Below, piece after piece: positions 1 to 5,616 of a DNA stretch of 5,616 nucleotides (the stretch's first letter is position 1; each line of letters opens with the position of its first letter). The notes beneath the pieces are model-generated. The model worked only from the letters and a program-made list of their open reading frames with translations, had not been told where the DNA came from and did not search any database. The position numbers were made by a program, and so were the translations under genes. This DNA comes from Euryarchaeota archaeon UBA552 (GTDB taxonomy: Archaea > Thermoplasmatota > Poseidoniia > Poseidoniales > Thalassarchaeaceae). The DNA lies in contig DAMH01000029.1 in assembly GCA_002499585.1 (NCBI GenBank), positions 1-5,616 of the forward strand, given 5' to 3'.

Positions 1-756
1 GTTCCCGATGCTGATCTTTATGTCACCATGCACACAGGAGTATGGATTATGCTTTATCCTTGGGGGAAATGGCCTAATCAGCCCCCAGACTGGGAGATGT
101 TTCACCATGTTAGAGACGAAGTCAACTCAAACATATCCGACATACCAATACGTAATGCGAATCAAGGGCTGTATCCCAATTGCGGTACAAGCAGGGATTA
201 TGGCTATGGAGTAATGGGCTATCCTACATTTACTTTTGAAACTGATGACGAACAATTCCTGCTGGGGACGGTTGAAGCACTTTCAGATCGCCTGGCAGAG
301 GAATTGGAAGTTATGGTCTATTTGATAGAGAACGTATGGTACTGGAGGGCAAGGTTAGTAATCAACGAGATGATTGTCCAGGATACTGAAATAAACCTGA
401 AAATAAGTAATCTTGGACACGCGACAACCAGTAACGCCTCACTGGTTTATTTGACGGAAAACGGCGATCTTCTCTGGGAGTCGGAAACATTTTCTGTAAA
501 TGCCACTACATCCGTCGACCTAGAATTAGAGAATTTCACAGATATCACAGGCTCCATGGGGCAATGGGCGCTATACTATCAAAAAAGAGTGATAGACTCC
601 TCGCAATGGGTTACAGAACCTATCGGTGACGATCAAATTAAATCAGTTACCACACAGGACTCACTACTGCCTTATCCTTCTCTTCTATTACAATTCATTG
701 CGCTGGCCATCGCAGCTTTAAGTAGCAATAGGCGGTCTTCTAACCAAGTATTTTGA
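1..756 (+). CDS. Secreted M14-family zinc carboxypeptidase, C-terminal part (5' end outside window)
   Basis: The frame is open to the left edge, so the N-terminal half of the peptidase is missing, including the first two zinc ligands (the HxxE motif). What remains starts inside the catalytic domain. The segment TMHTGVWIMLYPWG matches the M14 block with the third zinc ligand (His11, counting from the first codon of the window). Y58 in GLYPNCGTSRDY sits where carboxypeptidase A has substrate-binding Tyr248, and E80 in PTFTFETDDEQF fits the catalytic Glu270. M14 enzymes remove C-terminal residues from peptides using one zinc ion. Residues about 116-210 form a beta-rich, CARDB-like domain. Four N-X-S/T sequons occur (N44, N145, N167, N178), three of them in this domain, consistent with an exported glycoprotein. 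The tail (222-245) is a short hydrophobic stretch followed by NRR, suggesting a membrane anchor or sorting signal. The role is probably breakdown of external protein for uptake. Family assignment is firm; exact specificity cannot be read. Confidence 0.86.
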   Translation, partial: VPDADLYVTMHTGVWIMLYPWGKWPNQPPDWEMFHHVRDEVNSNISDIPIRNANQGLYPNCGTSRDYGYGVMGYPTFTFETDDEQFLLGTVEALSDRLAEELEVMVYLIENVWYWRARLVINEMIVQDTEINLKISNLGHATTSNASLVYLTENGDLLWESETFSVNATTSVDLELENFTDITGSMGQWALYYQKRVIDSSQWVTEPIGDDQIKSVTTQDSLLPYPSLLLQFIALAIAALSSNRRSSNQVF

Positions 757-773
757 GAATATGAACGAGAGTG

Positions 774-780
774 TTAAATT
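774..780 (+). promoter_or_regulatory. Putative TATA box of the TPR protein gene
   Basis: TTAAATT lies in the 45-base gap after the carboxypeptidase gene, centred about 25 bases before the ATG at 802. That spacing fits an archaeal TATA box feeding a leaderless transcript. No Shine-Dalgarno-like sequence is visible before the ATG, which agrees. This is inferred from spacing and composition only. Confidence 0.5.
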
Positions 781-801
781 GTAGCAATCATTGGCTTCGA
801 T

Positions 802-2562
802 ATGAGCTTAAAACCTTTAGATTACGACTTTGGAAATCCCAAGAATTATTCATTTGTCAACGACATAACCTGCAAAGACGAAGAGACGCGTAAAATGTTC
901 GTTTTAGCATATGGACACATGTTGAACTACAATCATGAAGAAGCGATTGCGTGCTTTACCAAATGCACGGAAATGGATCCAGGCTGTGCAATGGCTTGGT
1001 GGGGTGTGGCCTACTGTGTTTCTTCAAACTACAATTGGGCACCAGGATTAGGCCCAGGTTATGACGCCATTCAACAAGCACTCTCCACAATGGACAACTG
1101 CACAGAATTAGAGATGGACCTAATCCGTGCTCTGTCATTGAGGCACTCCAAGGAAGCAAGGGACGGTGCGGACCCCAGCGTATTGAACATGGGGAACACG
1201 CCGGAGCTTAACGCTGCATTCGCAGACGCTATGGCCCCGTTATACGAAAAATATCCCGATAATCTCGATGTTACGGCGATATATGTGGAATCCCTCATGA
1301 ATCTGAAAGCATGGCAGTTATGGGACAAGAATACGACCACAGGTGAGATAACGCCCGCAGATGATAATACACTATTGTTAGTGGATATACTAGAGGAAGC
1401 CTTCAACAAGTCAGATTCTGCTAAAGAACACCCTGCTCTCTGCCATCTATACTGCCATGCACTAGAGCTTTCTCCATTCCCGGAGCGCGCATTACCAGCA
1501 GCAGACGTTCTACGCACTCAAATGCCTGGATTAGGCCATCTCGTGCACATGCCTTCTCACATAGATGCATGGGTAGGTCAGTGGAAAGAAGCAATAGATT
1601 GCAACATAGCCGCAGTTGAGGCAGATGACAGATATGTGGAAATTACTGGAAATGAGTCCCAGTTTTACAAATTCTACAGAATGCATAACCATCATTTCGT
1701 TGTCTGGTGTGCCATGTTCGACGGACAGTACGAAACGGCAATAAAATACGCTAGAAAGGCAGTAGACACCTTACCTGTTGGCGATGAAAACGGTGGTGTC
1801 AGCTTTATGTTGGCTGGTGTAATTCCTATGGGGGCAATCTTCTTGGAGTCATATGTTACAATGCCATGGCATGTGATGATTAGGTTCGGTAAATGGAATG
1901 AAATCTTGGAAGAACCAATGTATTCAGATAAAGACGCATTCCCGGCTACAATTGCAACGCAGCACTATGCGAGAGGAGTAGCCTTTGCCTCTCTGGGAAG
2001 GGTTCCAGAGGCCGAAGCCGAGCAGAAATTATTCGAGGACGCCCTGAAAAATCCTGCACTCACTGGCAGAATGATGCATAACAACTTCATGTATCAACCA
2101 CCCGAGGAAGGCCCGTCTATTTTGAACGTAAATGCCGCTATACTGGAGGGCGAGATAGAGTACAGAAGACAATATCTCGCCAAAGAAAACGGTGACCAAT
2201 ATAATTTCGAGAAAGCCTTTGATGAATTAAGAAGGGGTGTAAAATTATCACTCAATTTGGCATACAACGAACCATGGGGCCAGATGCAACCAGTGAGACA
2301 CATCCTGGGCGCACTTCTATTGGAGCAAGGATACATCGCCGAAGCCGAGGAGGTATACAGAGAAGATATATCACTTTGGAAGGATAACATGTGGGGTTTG
2401 TTAGGGTTGAAATTATGCCTAGAGGCAAGGGGAGATACATCGGGAGAACTGGACGAAGTCACAAAACTCTTCAAACAAAGGAGTTCACGTGCTGATACAG
2501 TACCAACACGGACATGCTTTTGCGCACAGGAAATTAAAGACGCGAGTAGTGGATGTTGCTAG
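802..2562 (+). CDS. Tetratricopeptide-repeat protein with His clusters and Cys-rich tail, function unknown
   Basis: This 586-residue protein has no signal peptide and no membrane segment, so it is probably cytosolic. A clear TPR-like helix pair lies at residues about 34-75 (NYNHEEAIACFTKC, then AMAWWGVAYC). Further helical-repeat segments occur around 160-275 (DAWVGQWKEAIDCNIAAVEA), 310-330 (FDGQYETAIKYARKAV), 395-420 (ASLGRVPEAEAEQKLF) and 510-550 (LEQGYIAEAEEVYRED). It resembles large TPR-domain proteins of bacteria and fungi that share the blocks HPALCHLYCHALE (210-222) and GHLVHMPSHI (245-254). A third His group, MHNHHF, lies at 294-299. TPR folds usually bind protein partners, but the regular spacing of His residues in these blocks hints at a metal or substrate site. 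The C-terminus holds C572, C574, C585 and C586. The ATG at 802 is chosen because a TATA-like box lies 25 bases upstream. The gene meets the opposing membrane protein gene with three bases between stops. No pathway can be assigned. Confidence 0.85.
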   Translation: MSLKPLDYDFGNPKNYSFVNDITCKDEETRKMFVLAYGHMLNYNHEEAIACFTKCTEMDPGCAMAWWGVAYCVSSNYNWAPGLGPGYDAIQQALSTMDNCTELEMDLIRALSLRHSKEARDGADPSVLNMGNTPELNAAFADAMAPLYEKYPDNLDVTAIYVESLMNLKAWQLWDKNTTTGEITPADDNTLLLVDILEEAFNKSDSAKEHPALCHLYCHALELSPFPERALPAADVLRTQMPGLGHLVHMPSHIDAWVGQWKEAIDCNIAAVEADDRYVEITGNESQFYKFYRMHNHHFVVWCAMFDGQYETAIKYARKAVDTLPVGDENGGVSFMLAGVIPMGAIFLESYVTMPWHVMIRFGKWNEILEEPMYSDKDAFPATIATQHYARGVAFASLGRVPEAEAEQKLFEDALKNPALTGRMMHNNFMYQPPEEGPSILNVNAAILEGEIEYRRQYLAKENGDQYNFEKAFDELRRGVKLSLNLAYNEPWGQMQPVRHILGALLLEQGYIAEAEEVYREDISLWKDNMWGLLGLKLCLEARGDTSGELDEVTKLFKQRSSRADTVPTRTCFCAQEIKDASSGCC

Positions 2563-2565
2563 TAT

Positions 2566-3597
2566 TTATGATTCAGGGTTATTGATGCCAGCGTCGACCA
2601 ATTGATATCTCCCTAAATGTCTCACAAAACTGTATTGGTCTGGAGACATGATATCCTCTACTTGCTCCTCAAAGGCAACCTCCACGGCCCTACCACGCGT
2701 TCGAAAGAAGGATAACTCTAGTGAAATGCCTATCAAAGTCGCTATGTACAAAACCAGTACGACTGTTATGGCAAAAAAAGATGGGTCAGACAGAGTGCCG
2801 TCCCTTATAGTCGATGAGAGTGCTATTTGACGGGATAGGAGGAAAAATAATCCAACCCCTACCCATGGTCCAATTAATTGCTCAACAAAACTATCGGCTG
2901 GTATTACCTTTCGGTTCCTGGCATCGATGAAAACTAGGGACCCACTGGTTGCAGCTCTTATTATCGAGATGGCAGCCACCAAAATAACGTATACGCCTAC
3001 TGTTATGGCAGCTATAACGTTGAAGGAAAAGGAAAGGTAGGAAACTATCAGGTAAGCGAATACCCCTAGTAGAACAGTGATAGGTAATCTGTGAATCGCT
3101 GCGATAACTGGTTCTGGGGGACGGCTCGGGTCACCAGGCCTTTCCATCCAAACAACATCCCAGCCTGTTGCTCTTTTAACCAACTTGAGAACCAAAAGAA
3201 GAATTCTTTTCTCGATTAGAATCCACTCAAAAAATCTAGTCACGGGTAAAAGTGGTAAAAAGACAAATCCGGCAGGTATGCTAAGGATCGGCCAGACAAC
3301 CAATGATGGTACTAACAAGAAATGCCTCATGTCCAATGGATTTAGCATATCTGTTTCTATTCTGGTCTGCCTCTCAATATCGATGTCATACTGTCTGGCG
3401 GTTCTGTCGAGTTCGGCTCTGAAATTTTTAATTGGATATCCAGAATCTATTACGGATGTGAACCGTTCTTTGTAATGTAAGTGCTCGGGCTCATTACCGA
3501 TCCACCAAGACCATAGAACTCTCAAGGGCACCGTTAGTAGAACCGGTATAATTAGGATAAGTATCGCAGAGATGATGTCCCCGGAGTGTTCAGACAC
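2566..3597 (-). CDS. Multi-pass membrane protein of unknown function, downstream of superoxide dismutase
   Basis: I do not recognise this 343-residue protein as a named family. Hydrophobic segments lie at residues about 8-25, 93-118, 172-190, 193-213, 243-262 and 273-293, which suggests about six membrane passes. A charged soluble loop (34-92) separates the first two, and a polar, proline-rich stretch (146-163, WMERPGDPSRPPEP) precedes the third. Residues 299-343 form a charged C-terminal tail without Cys. No ATP-binding, transporter or heme motif is visible. The start is GTG at 3595-3597; it is the only start codon between the preceding in-frame TGA and the first membrane segment. The gene lies nine bases after the superoxide dismutase stop on the same strand, so the two are very likely cotranscribed. 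That suggests, but does not show, a link to redox stress or simply a shared promoter. An alternative is an unrelated passenger gene of a compact genome. Confidence 0.85.
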   Translation of the reverse strand: MSEHSGDIISAILILIIPVLLTVPLRVLWSWWIGNEPEHLHYKERFTSVIDSGYPIKNFRAELDRTARQYDIDIERQTRIETDMLNPLDMRHFLLVPSLVVWPILSIPAGFVFLPLLPVTRFFEWILIEKRILLLVLKLVKRATGWDVVWMERPGDPSRPPEPVIAAIHRLPITVLLGVFAYLIVSYLSFSFNVIAAITVGVYVILVAAISIIRAATSGSLVFIDARNRKVIPADSFVEQLIGPWVGVGLFFLLSRQIALSSTIRDGTLSDPSFFAITVVLVLYIATLIGISLELSFFRTRGRAVEVAFEEQVEDIMSPDQYSFVRHLGRYQLVDAGINNPES

Positions 3598-3606
3598 ATT
3601 TGATTC

Positions 3607-4218
3607 TCATTGGGTAGTGGAGTTGAATCTATCCTCGACAACGGCCCAATTTACGACGTTCCACCAGGCATCTACGTAGTCTCCGCGCCCGGGCCCGTAC
3701 TTCTTGTAGTATGCATGCTCCCAAACGTCTATTCCCAGTATTGGAGTGTCGCTGCAGCCCTCTATGTTCATTAGGGGGTTATCCTGATTGGGAGAACTGC
3801 ATATGGAGAGCTCTCCATTATTACTACACAACCAGGCCCAACCGGAGCCAAATCTTGTCATTGCAGAGGCTTTGAATGCTGCCTTAAATTCATCAAATGA
3901 ACCAAATTTAGCCTCTATAGAAGCCAGCAATTTACCACTTGGGCTTGAATTACCTGAATCTGCTGGAGACATTGACTCCCAGAAGAAGCAGTGATTCCAA
4001 TATCCACCTCCGTTGTTTCGGACCGCTGCATTTTCAGCGCATTTGTTGAGGATTTCTTCTATTGATCTTCCCTCGTGTTCGGTCCCTTTGATGGCCGCGT
4101 TTAGCTTGGAGGTGTAGCCAGCATGATGTTTGGAATGGTGTATCTCCATAGTGAGGGAGTCTAAATGCGGTTCTAGTGCGTCATAACTGTAATCCAACGT
4201 AGGGAGTTCGAAGGTCAT
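3607..4218 (-). CDS. sod: Superoxide dismutase, Fe/Mn family (Mn-type active-site signature)
   Basis: The product converts superoxide to oxygen and hydrogen peroxide in the cytosol; no signal peptide is present. At 203 residues it has the normal length of the family. All four metal ligands are present: H27 (MEIHHSKHH), H76 (YWNHCFFW), D164 and H168 (DVWEHAYY). Second-shell residues H31, Y35, W127, W166, E167 and Y171 are also in place. The metal-bridging Gln is at position 145 (NQDNPL), while the position used by Fe enzymes (Gln69 in E. coli SodB) is Gly72. This is the Mn-enzyme arrangement, so Mn or cambialistic use is more likely than strict Fe use; sequence alone cannot settle it. The ATG at 4216-4218 is preceded by AGGGTG at a spacing of four bases. 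The gene is first in a likely operon with the membrane protein gene and divergent from serA. An oxygen-exposed lifestyle is implied. Confidence 0.97.
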   Translation of the reverse strand: MTFELPTLDYSYDALEPHLDSLTMEIHHSKHHAGYTSKLNAAIKGTEHEGRSIEEILNKCAENAAVRNNGGGYWNHCFFWESMSPADSGNSSPSGKLLASIEAKFGSFDEFKAAFKASAMTRFGSGWAWLCSNNGELSICSSPNQDNPLMNIEGCSDTPILGIDVWEHAYYKKYGPGRGDYVDAWWNVVNWAVVEDRFNSTTQ

Positions 4219-4222
4219 ACTA

Positions 4223-4228
4223 CACCCT
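4223..4228 (-). promoter_or_regulatory. Possible Shine-Dalgarno site of the superoxide dismutase gene
   Basis: Read on the minus strand, AGGGTG ends four bases before the ATG at 4218. Its GGTG core matches the archaeal anti-Shine-Dalgarno pairing. The spacing is slightly short but usable. It favours a transcript with a short 5' leader for this gene, unlike the apparently leaderless serA and TPR genes. Confidence 0.4.
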
Positions 4229-4257
4229 AGCAGGACATATCTATCAAGGTGTCGAGG

Positions 4258-4270
4258 TTAAGTATATTGT
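4258..4270. promoter_or_regulatory. A/T-rich TATA-like element between sod and serA, possibly serving both directions
   Basis: The 74-base divergent gap contains TTAAGTATATTGT. Read rightward, AGTATATT is centred about 28 bases before the serA ATG at 4293, which fits a leaderless serA transcript. Read leftward, ACAATATACTTAA is centred about 46 bases before the sod ATG; with a start site roughly 26 bases downstream this leaves a leader of about 20 bases that would contain AGGGTG. A weaker alternative for sod is the GATAGATAT stretch around 4237-4245, centred about 23 bases before its ATG. Both assignments are inferred from spacing. Confidence 0.45.
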
Positions 4271-4292
4271 ACCACTTACGAAATACATACCC

Positions 4293-5243
4293 ATGGCACG
4301 TATACTGGCTAACGACGGCCTTGACTCATCCTGCATCGAATACCTCCTAGATCGAGGTCACGTGGTAGTGTCTGATCGTGTGGGAGAAGAAGACGTTCAA
4401 AACGGAGCTTTATCTGGCTTTGACTGCATAATTGTTAGATCAGCTACTAAATTGAATTCTGATGCAATTACCGCCAATTCAGGATCTGGATCTAAACTTA
4501 AACTCATTATAAGAGCAGGGGTGGGCCTAGACAACATTGATTTAGAGGCTGCAGAGTCGTGCGGAATTGTTGTGAGGAATACACCCGCAGCATCCACAAA
4601 TGCCGTAGTTGAATTCACAATAGCGCATCTGTTAACGGGCATACGTATGATATCCAGAGCAGATAGAGACCTGAGGGGTAACAAATGGACAAAGGGCCTG
4701 CTTAGGGGCAGTGAGCTGTCTGGTAAAAATCTGGGACTTGTCGGATACGGCCGGATAGCGAGGAGTGTAGCCAACATATCCAGAACATTTGGTATGAACG
4801 TACACACATATGACCCCTTATTGCTGCGCAATAAGATTGATGATGATCATATCACTATTCACGACTCTATAGAGTCACTGTTCACAAATTGTACCCATAT
4901 TTCCATCCATTGTGCCAAGAATGATTCTACAGAGAACATCGTGAATGGTGATTTGATAATGTTGATGCCAGATAAATCGCCGGATGGGGTCCTTTGTGGG
5001 CGTCACATAGTGAATTGCTCAAGAGGGGGTATTATGGTTGAGAAGGATGTGTATACTCTCGTCGAGTCTGGATTCATTACAAGTCTGGGTGTTGACGTTT
5101 TCGAGAAGGAGCCGGAAGGAAATCCAACACTCACAGCCCTATCAAACGTGACTTCCACCCCCCACATTGGAGCATCTACAAGGGAAGCACAATTGAGAAT
5201 AGGATGGGAGGTTGTCGACATAATAGAAGACCTGTTGACCTAA
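4293..5243 (+). CDS. serA: D-3-phosphoglycerate dehydrogenase, short form without ACT domain
   Basis: The enzyme oxidises 3-phosphoglycerate to 3-phosphohydroxypyruvate with NAD, the first step of serine synthesis. At 316 residues it has the substrate-binding and nucleotide-binding domains but no regulatory ACT domain, so feedback inhibition by serine through ACT is not expected. Visible motifs are RAGVGLDNID (74-83, with the substrate-binding Arg), NTPAASTNAVVEFTIAHLL (96-114), the dinucleotide loop GLVGYGRIAR (148-157) with acidic D174 after the second strand (favouring NAD), and the catalytic triad R244 (NCSRGG), E273 (DVFEKEP) and H291 (TPHIGAST). Two oddities are seen: the third Gly of GxGxxG is Ala156, and about eight extra residues (DKSPDGVLCG region, 227-236) precede the NCSRGG block. 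The ATG is supported by a TATA-like box about 28 bases upstream. The stop overlaps the end of the opposing synthetase gene by four bases. Another D-2-hydroxyacid dehydrogenase activity is possible but less likely. Confidence 0.9.
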   Translation: MARILANDGLDSSCIEYLLDRGHVVVSDRVGEEDVQNGALSGFDCIIVRSATKLNSDAITANSGSGSKLKLIIRAGVGLDNIDLEAAESCGIVVRNTPAASTNAVVEFTIAHLLTGIRMISRADRDLRGNKWTKGLLRGSELSGKNLGLVGYGRIARSVANISRTFGMNVHTYDPLLLRNKIDDDHITIHDSIESLFTNCTHISIHCAKNDSTENIVNGDLIMLMPDKSPDGVLCGRHIVNCSRGGIMVEKDVYTLVESGFITSLGVDVFEKEPEGNPTLTALSNVTSTPHIGASTREAQLRIGWEVVDIIEDLLT

Positions 5244-5616
5244 TCCAAGTTATGCATAGACGTAAGTGCTTTACTGTAATTCTCCAGCTCTTCAGGAATA
5301 CTAATGCCGCTGATTGCTGACTTCAAAGATATGTTTCTGGATTTCTTTTCTCTCCAGACCATGGTGTTAAACTCGACTATGGCCTTGGTAACCCCCCCTA
5401 AATCTTCTAGATTCGTCGAAATGAGGTCAGGATATGCACTGGCGTCAATGGTCCCCTCATCGTAAAGGACCTTTGTAAGGTGGTGACAGAATAGAGGACA
5501 AACGGGAGAGAAGATTTTCAAAGAGCCCCTCAGTATAGTGTGAAGCGTCCAAGTGGCGCTTGCATCACCATCATACAGCCTCCCCTTGGCCATTTCCATC
5601 CAGTGGCTCGGAAAGA
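5240..5616 (-). CDS. valS: Class Ia aminoacyl-tRNA synthetase, C-terminal anticodon-binding domain, probably valyl-tRNA synthetase (5' end outside window)
   Basis: The frame is open to the right edge, so only the last 124 residues are seen; the first internal Met codons are not real starts. The segment WMEMAKGRLYDGD (residues 5-17 of the visible part) followed by ATWTLHTILRGSLKIFSPVCPLF is the typical pair of helices of the class Ia anticodon-binding domain, where ValRS proteins carry a similar E-x-x-K-x-R-x-Y motif and an alpha-helical SP-x-x-P block. The following LTKVLYDEGTIDASAYP fits the 'LY..... SVH...yP' region of ValRS/IleRS. The protein ends soon after IPEELENYSKALTSMHNLD with no long coiled coil, as in archaeal rather than bacterial ValRS. 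The catalytic HIGH and KMSKS motifs lie outside the window, so IleRS or another class Ia enzyme cannot be excluded. The gene converges on serA with overlapping stops. Confidence 0.75.
   Translation of the reverse strand, partial: FPSHWMEMAKGRLYDGDASATWTLHTILRGSLKIFSPVCPLFCHHLTKVLYDEGTIDASAYPDLISTNLEDLGGVTKAIVEFNTMVWREKKSRNISLKSAISGISIPEELENYSKALTSMHNLD

Noticed and set aside
1071..1517. Long open frame on the minus strand opposite the TPR gene (148 codons)
   Set aside because: It lies fully inside a gene with recognisable protein motifs, its translation shows no domain, and it has no promoter-like upstream region; it is a shadow of the TPR gene's codon pattern.
2094..2474. Minus-strand open frame of 126 codons near the end of the TPR gene
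   Set aside because: Low-complexity Ser-rich translation with no motif, wholly antisense to the conserved TPR region.
3185..3475. Plus-strand open frame of 96 codons inside the membrane protein gene
   Set aside because: The translation is Ser/Lys-rich without motif, while the opposite strand encodes a coherent series of hydrophobic helices.
3597..3599. ATG on the minus strand as an alternative start after sod
   Set aside because: It is out of frame with the membrane protein and runs into a TAA after about fifteen codons; GTG at 3595-3597 gives the long coherent product.
4397..4831. Minus-strand open frame of 144 codons opposite serA
   Set aside because: It is antisense to the strongly conserved nucleotide-binding region of serA and has no domain of its own.
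5340..5353. T-rich stretch (ATTTCTTTTCTCTC) downstream of serA as a transcription terminator
   Set aside because: It lies about 100 bases inside the opposing synthetase gene and is not a pure T run; the evidence is too weak to annotate.
1..5616. CRISPR arrays, insertion sequences, tRNA or rRNA genes, toxin-antitoxin or defence genes
   Set aside because: No regularly spaced repeats, terminal inverted repeats, cloverleaf sequence or recognisable defence motif were seen by eye on either strand.

Overview
The window looks like a compact piece of an archaeal genome, most plausibly a planktonic marine euryarchaeon related to Thermoplasmata (Poseidoniales / marine group II or III). This placement is an inference. 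It rests on A/T-rich TATA-like boxes centred about 25-29 bases upstream of start codons (typical of leaderless archaeal transcripts), a class Ia tRNA synthetase that ends without the C-terminal coiled coil of bacterial ValRS, and a secreted peptidase tail carrying N-X-S/T sequons and a C-terminal hydrophobic anchor. No ribosomal RNA is present to fix the lineage.

Layout from left to right. Positions 1-756 (+) hold the C-terminal part of a secreted M14 zinc carboxypeptidase, truncated by the left edge. Positions 802-2562 (+) hold a 586-residue TPR-type protein with conserved-looking His clusters and a Cys-rich tail. Positions 2566-3597 (-) hold a 343-residue multi-pass membrane protein of unknown function, starting nine bases downstream of an Fe/Mn superoxide dismutase gene (3607-4218, -). 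Positions 4293-5243 (+) hold a short D-3-phosphoglycerate dehydrogenase. Positions 5240-5616 (-) hold the C-terminal anticodon-binding end of a class Ia aminoacyl-tRNA synthetase, most likely ValRS, truncated by the right edge.

The superoxide dismutase and membrane protein form a likely two-gene operon. It diverges from serA across a 74-base gap that holds the promoters for both directions. The two convergent junctions are very tight: three bases between the TPR and membrane protein stops, and a four-base overlap between serA and the synthetase. There is no gene-free stretch longer than 75 bases.

Functionally this is mixed housekeeping: extracellular peptide breakdown, superoxide removal, serine biosynthesis and tRNA charging, plus two uncharacterised proteins. 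I found no mobile element, CRISPR array, RNA gene or defence cassette. The least explained parts are the TPR protein and the membrane protein coupled to superoxide dismutase.
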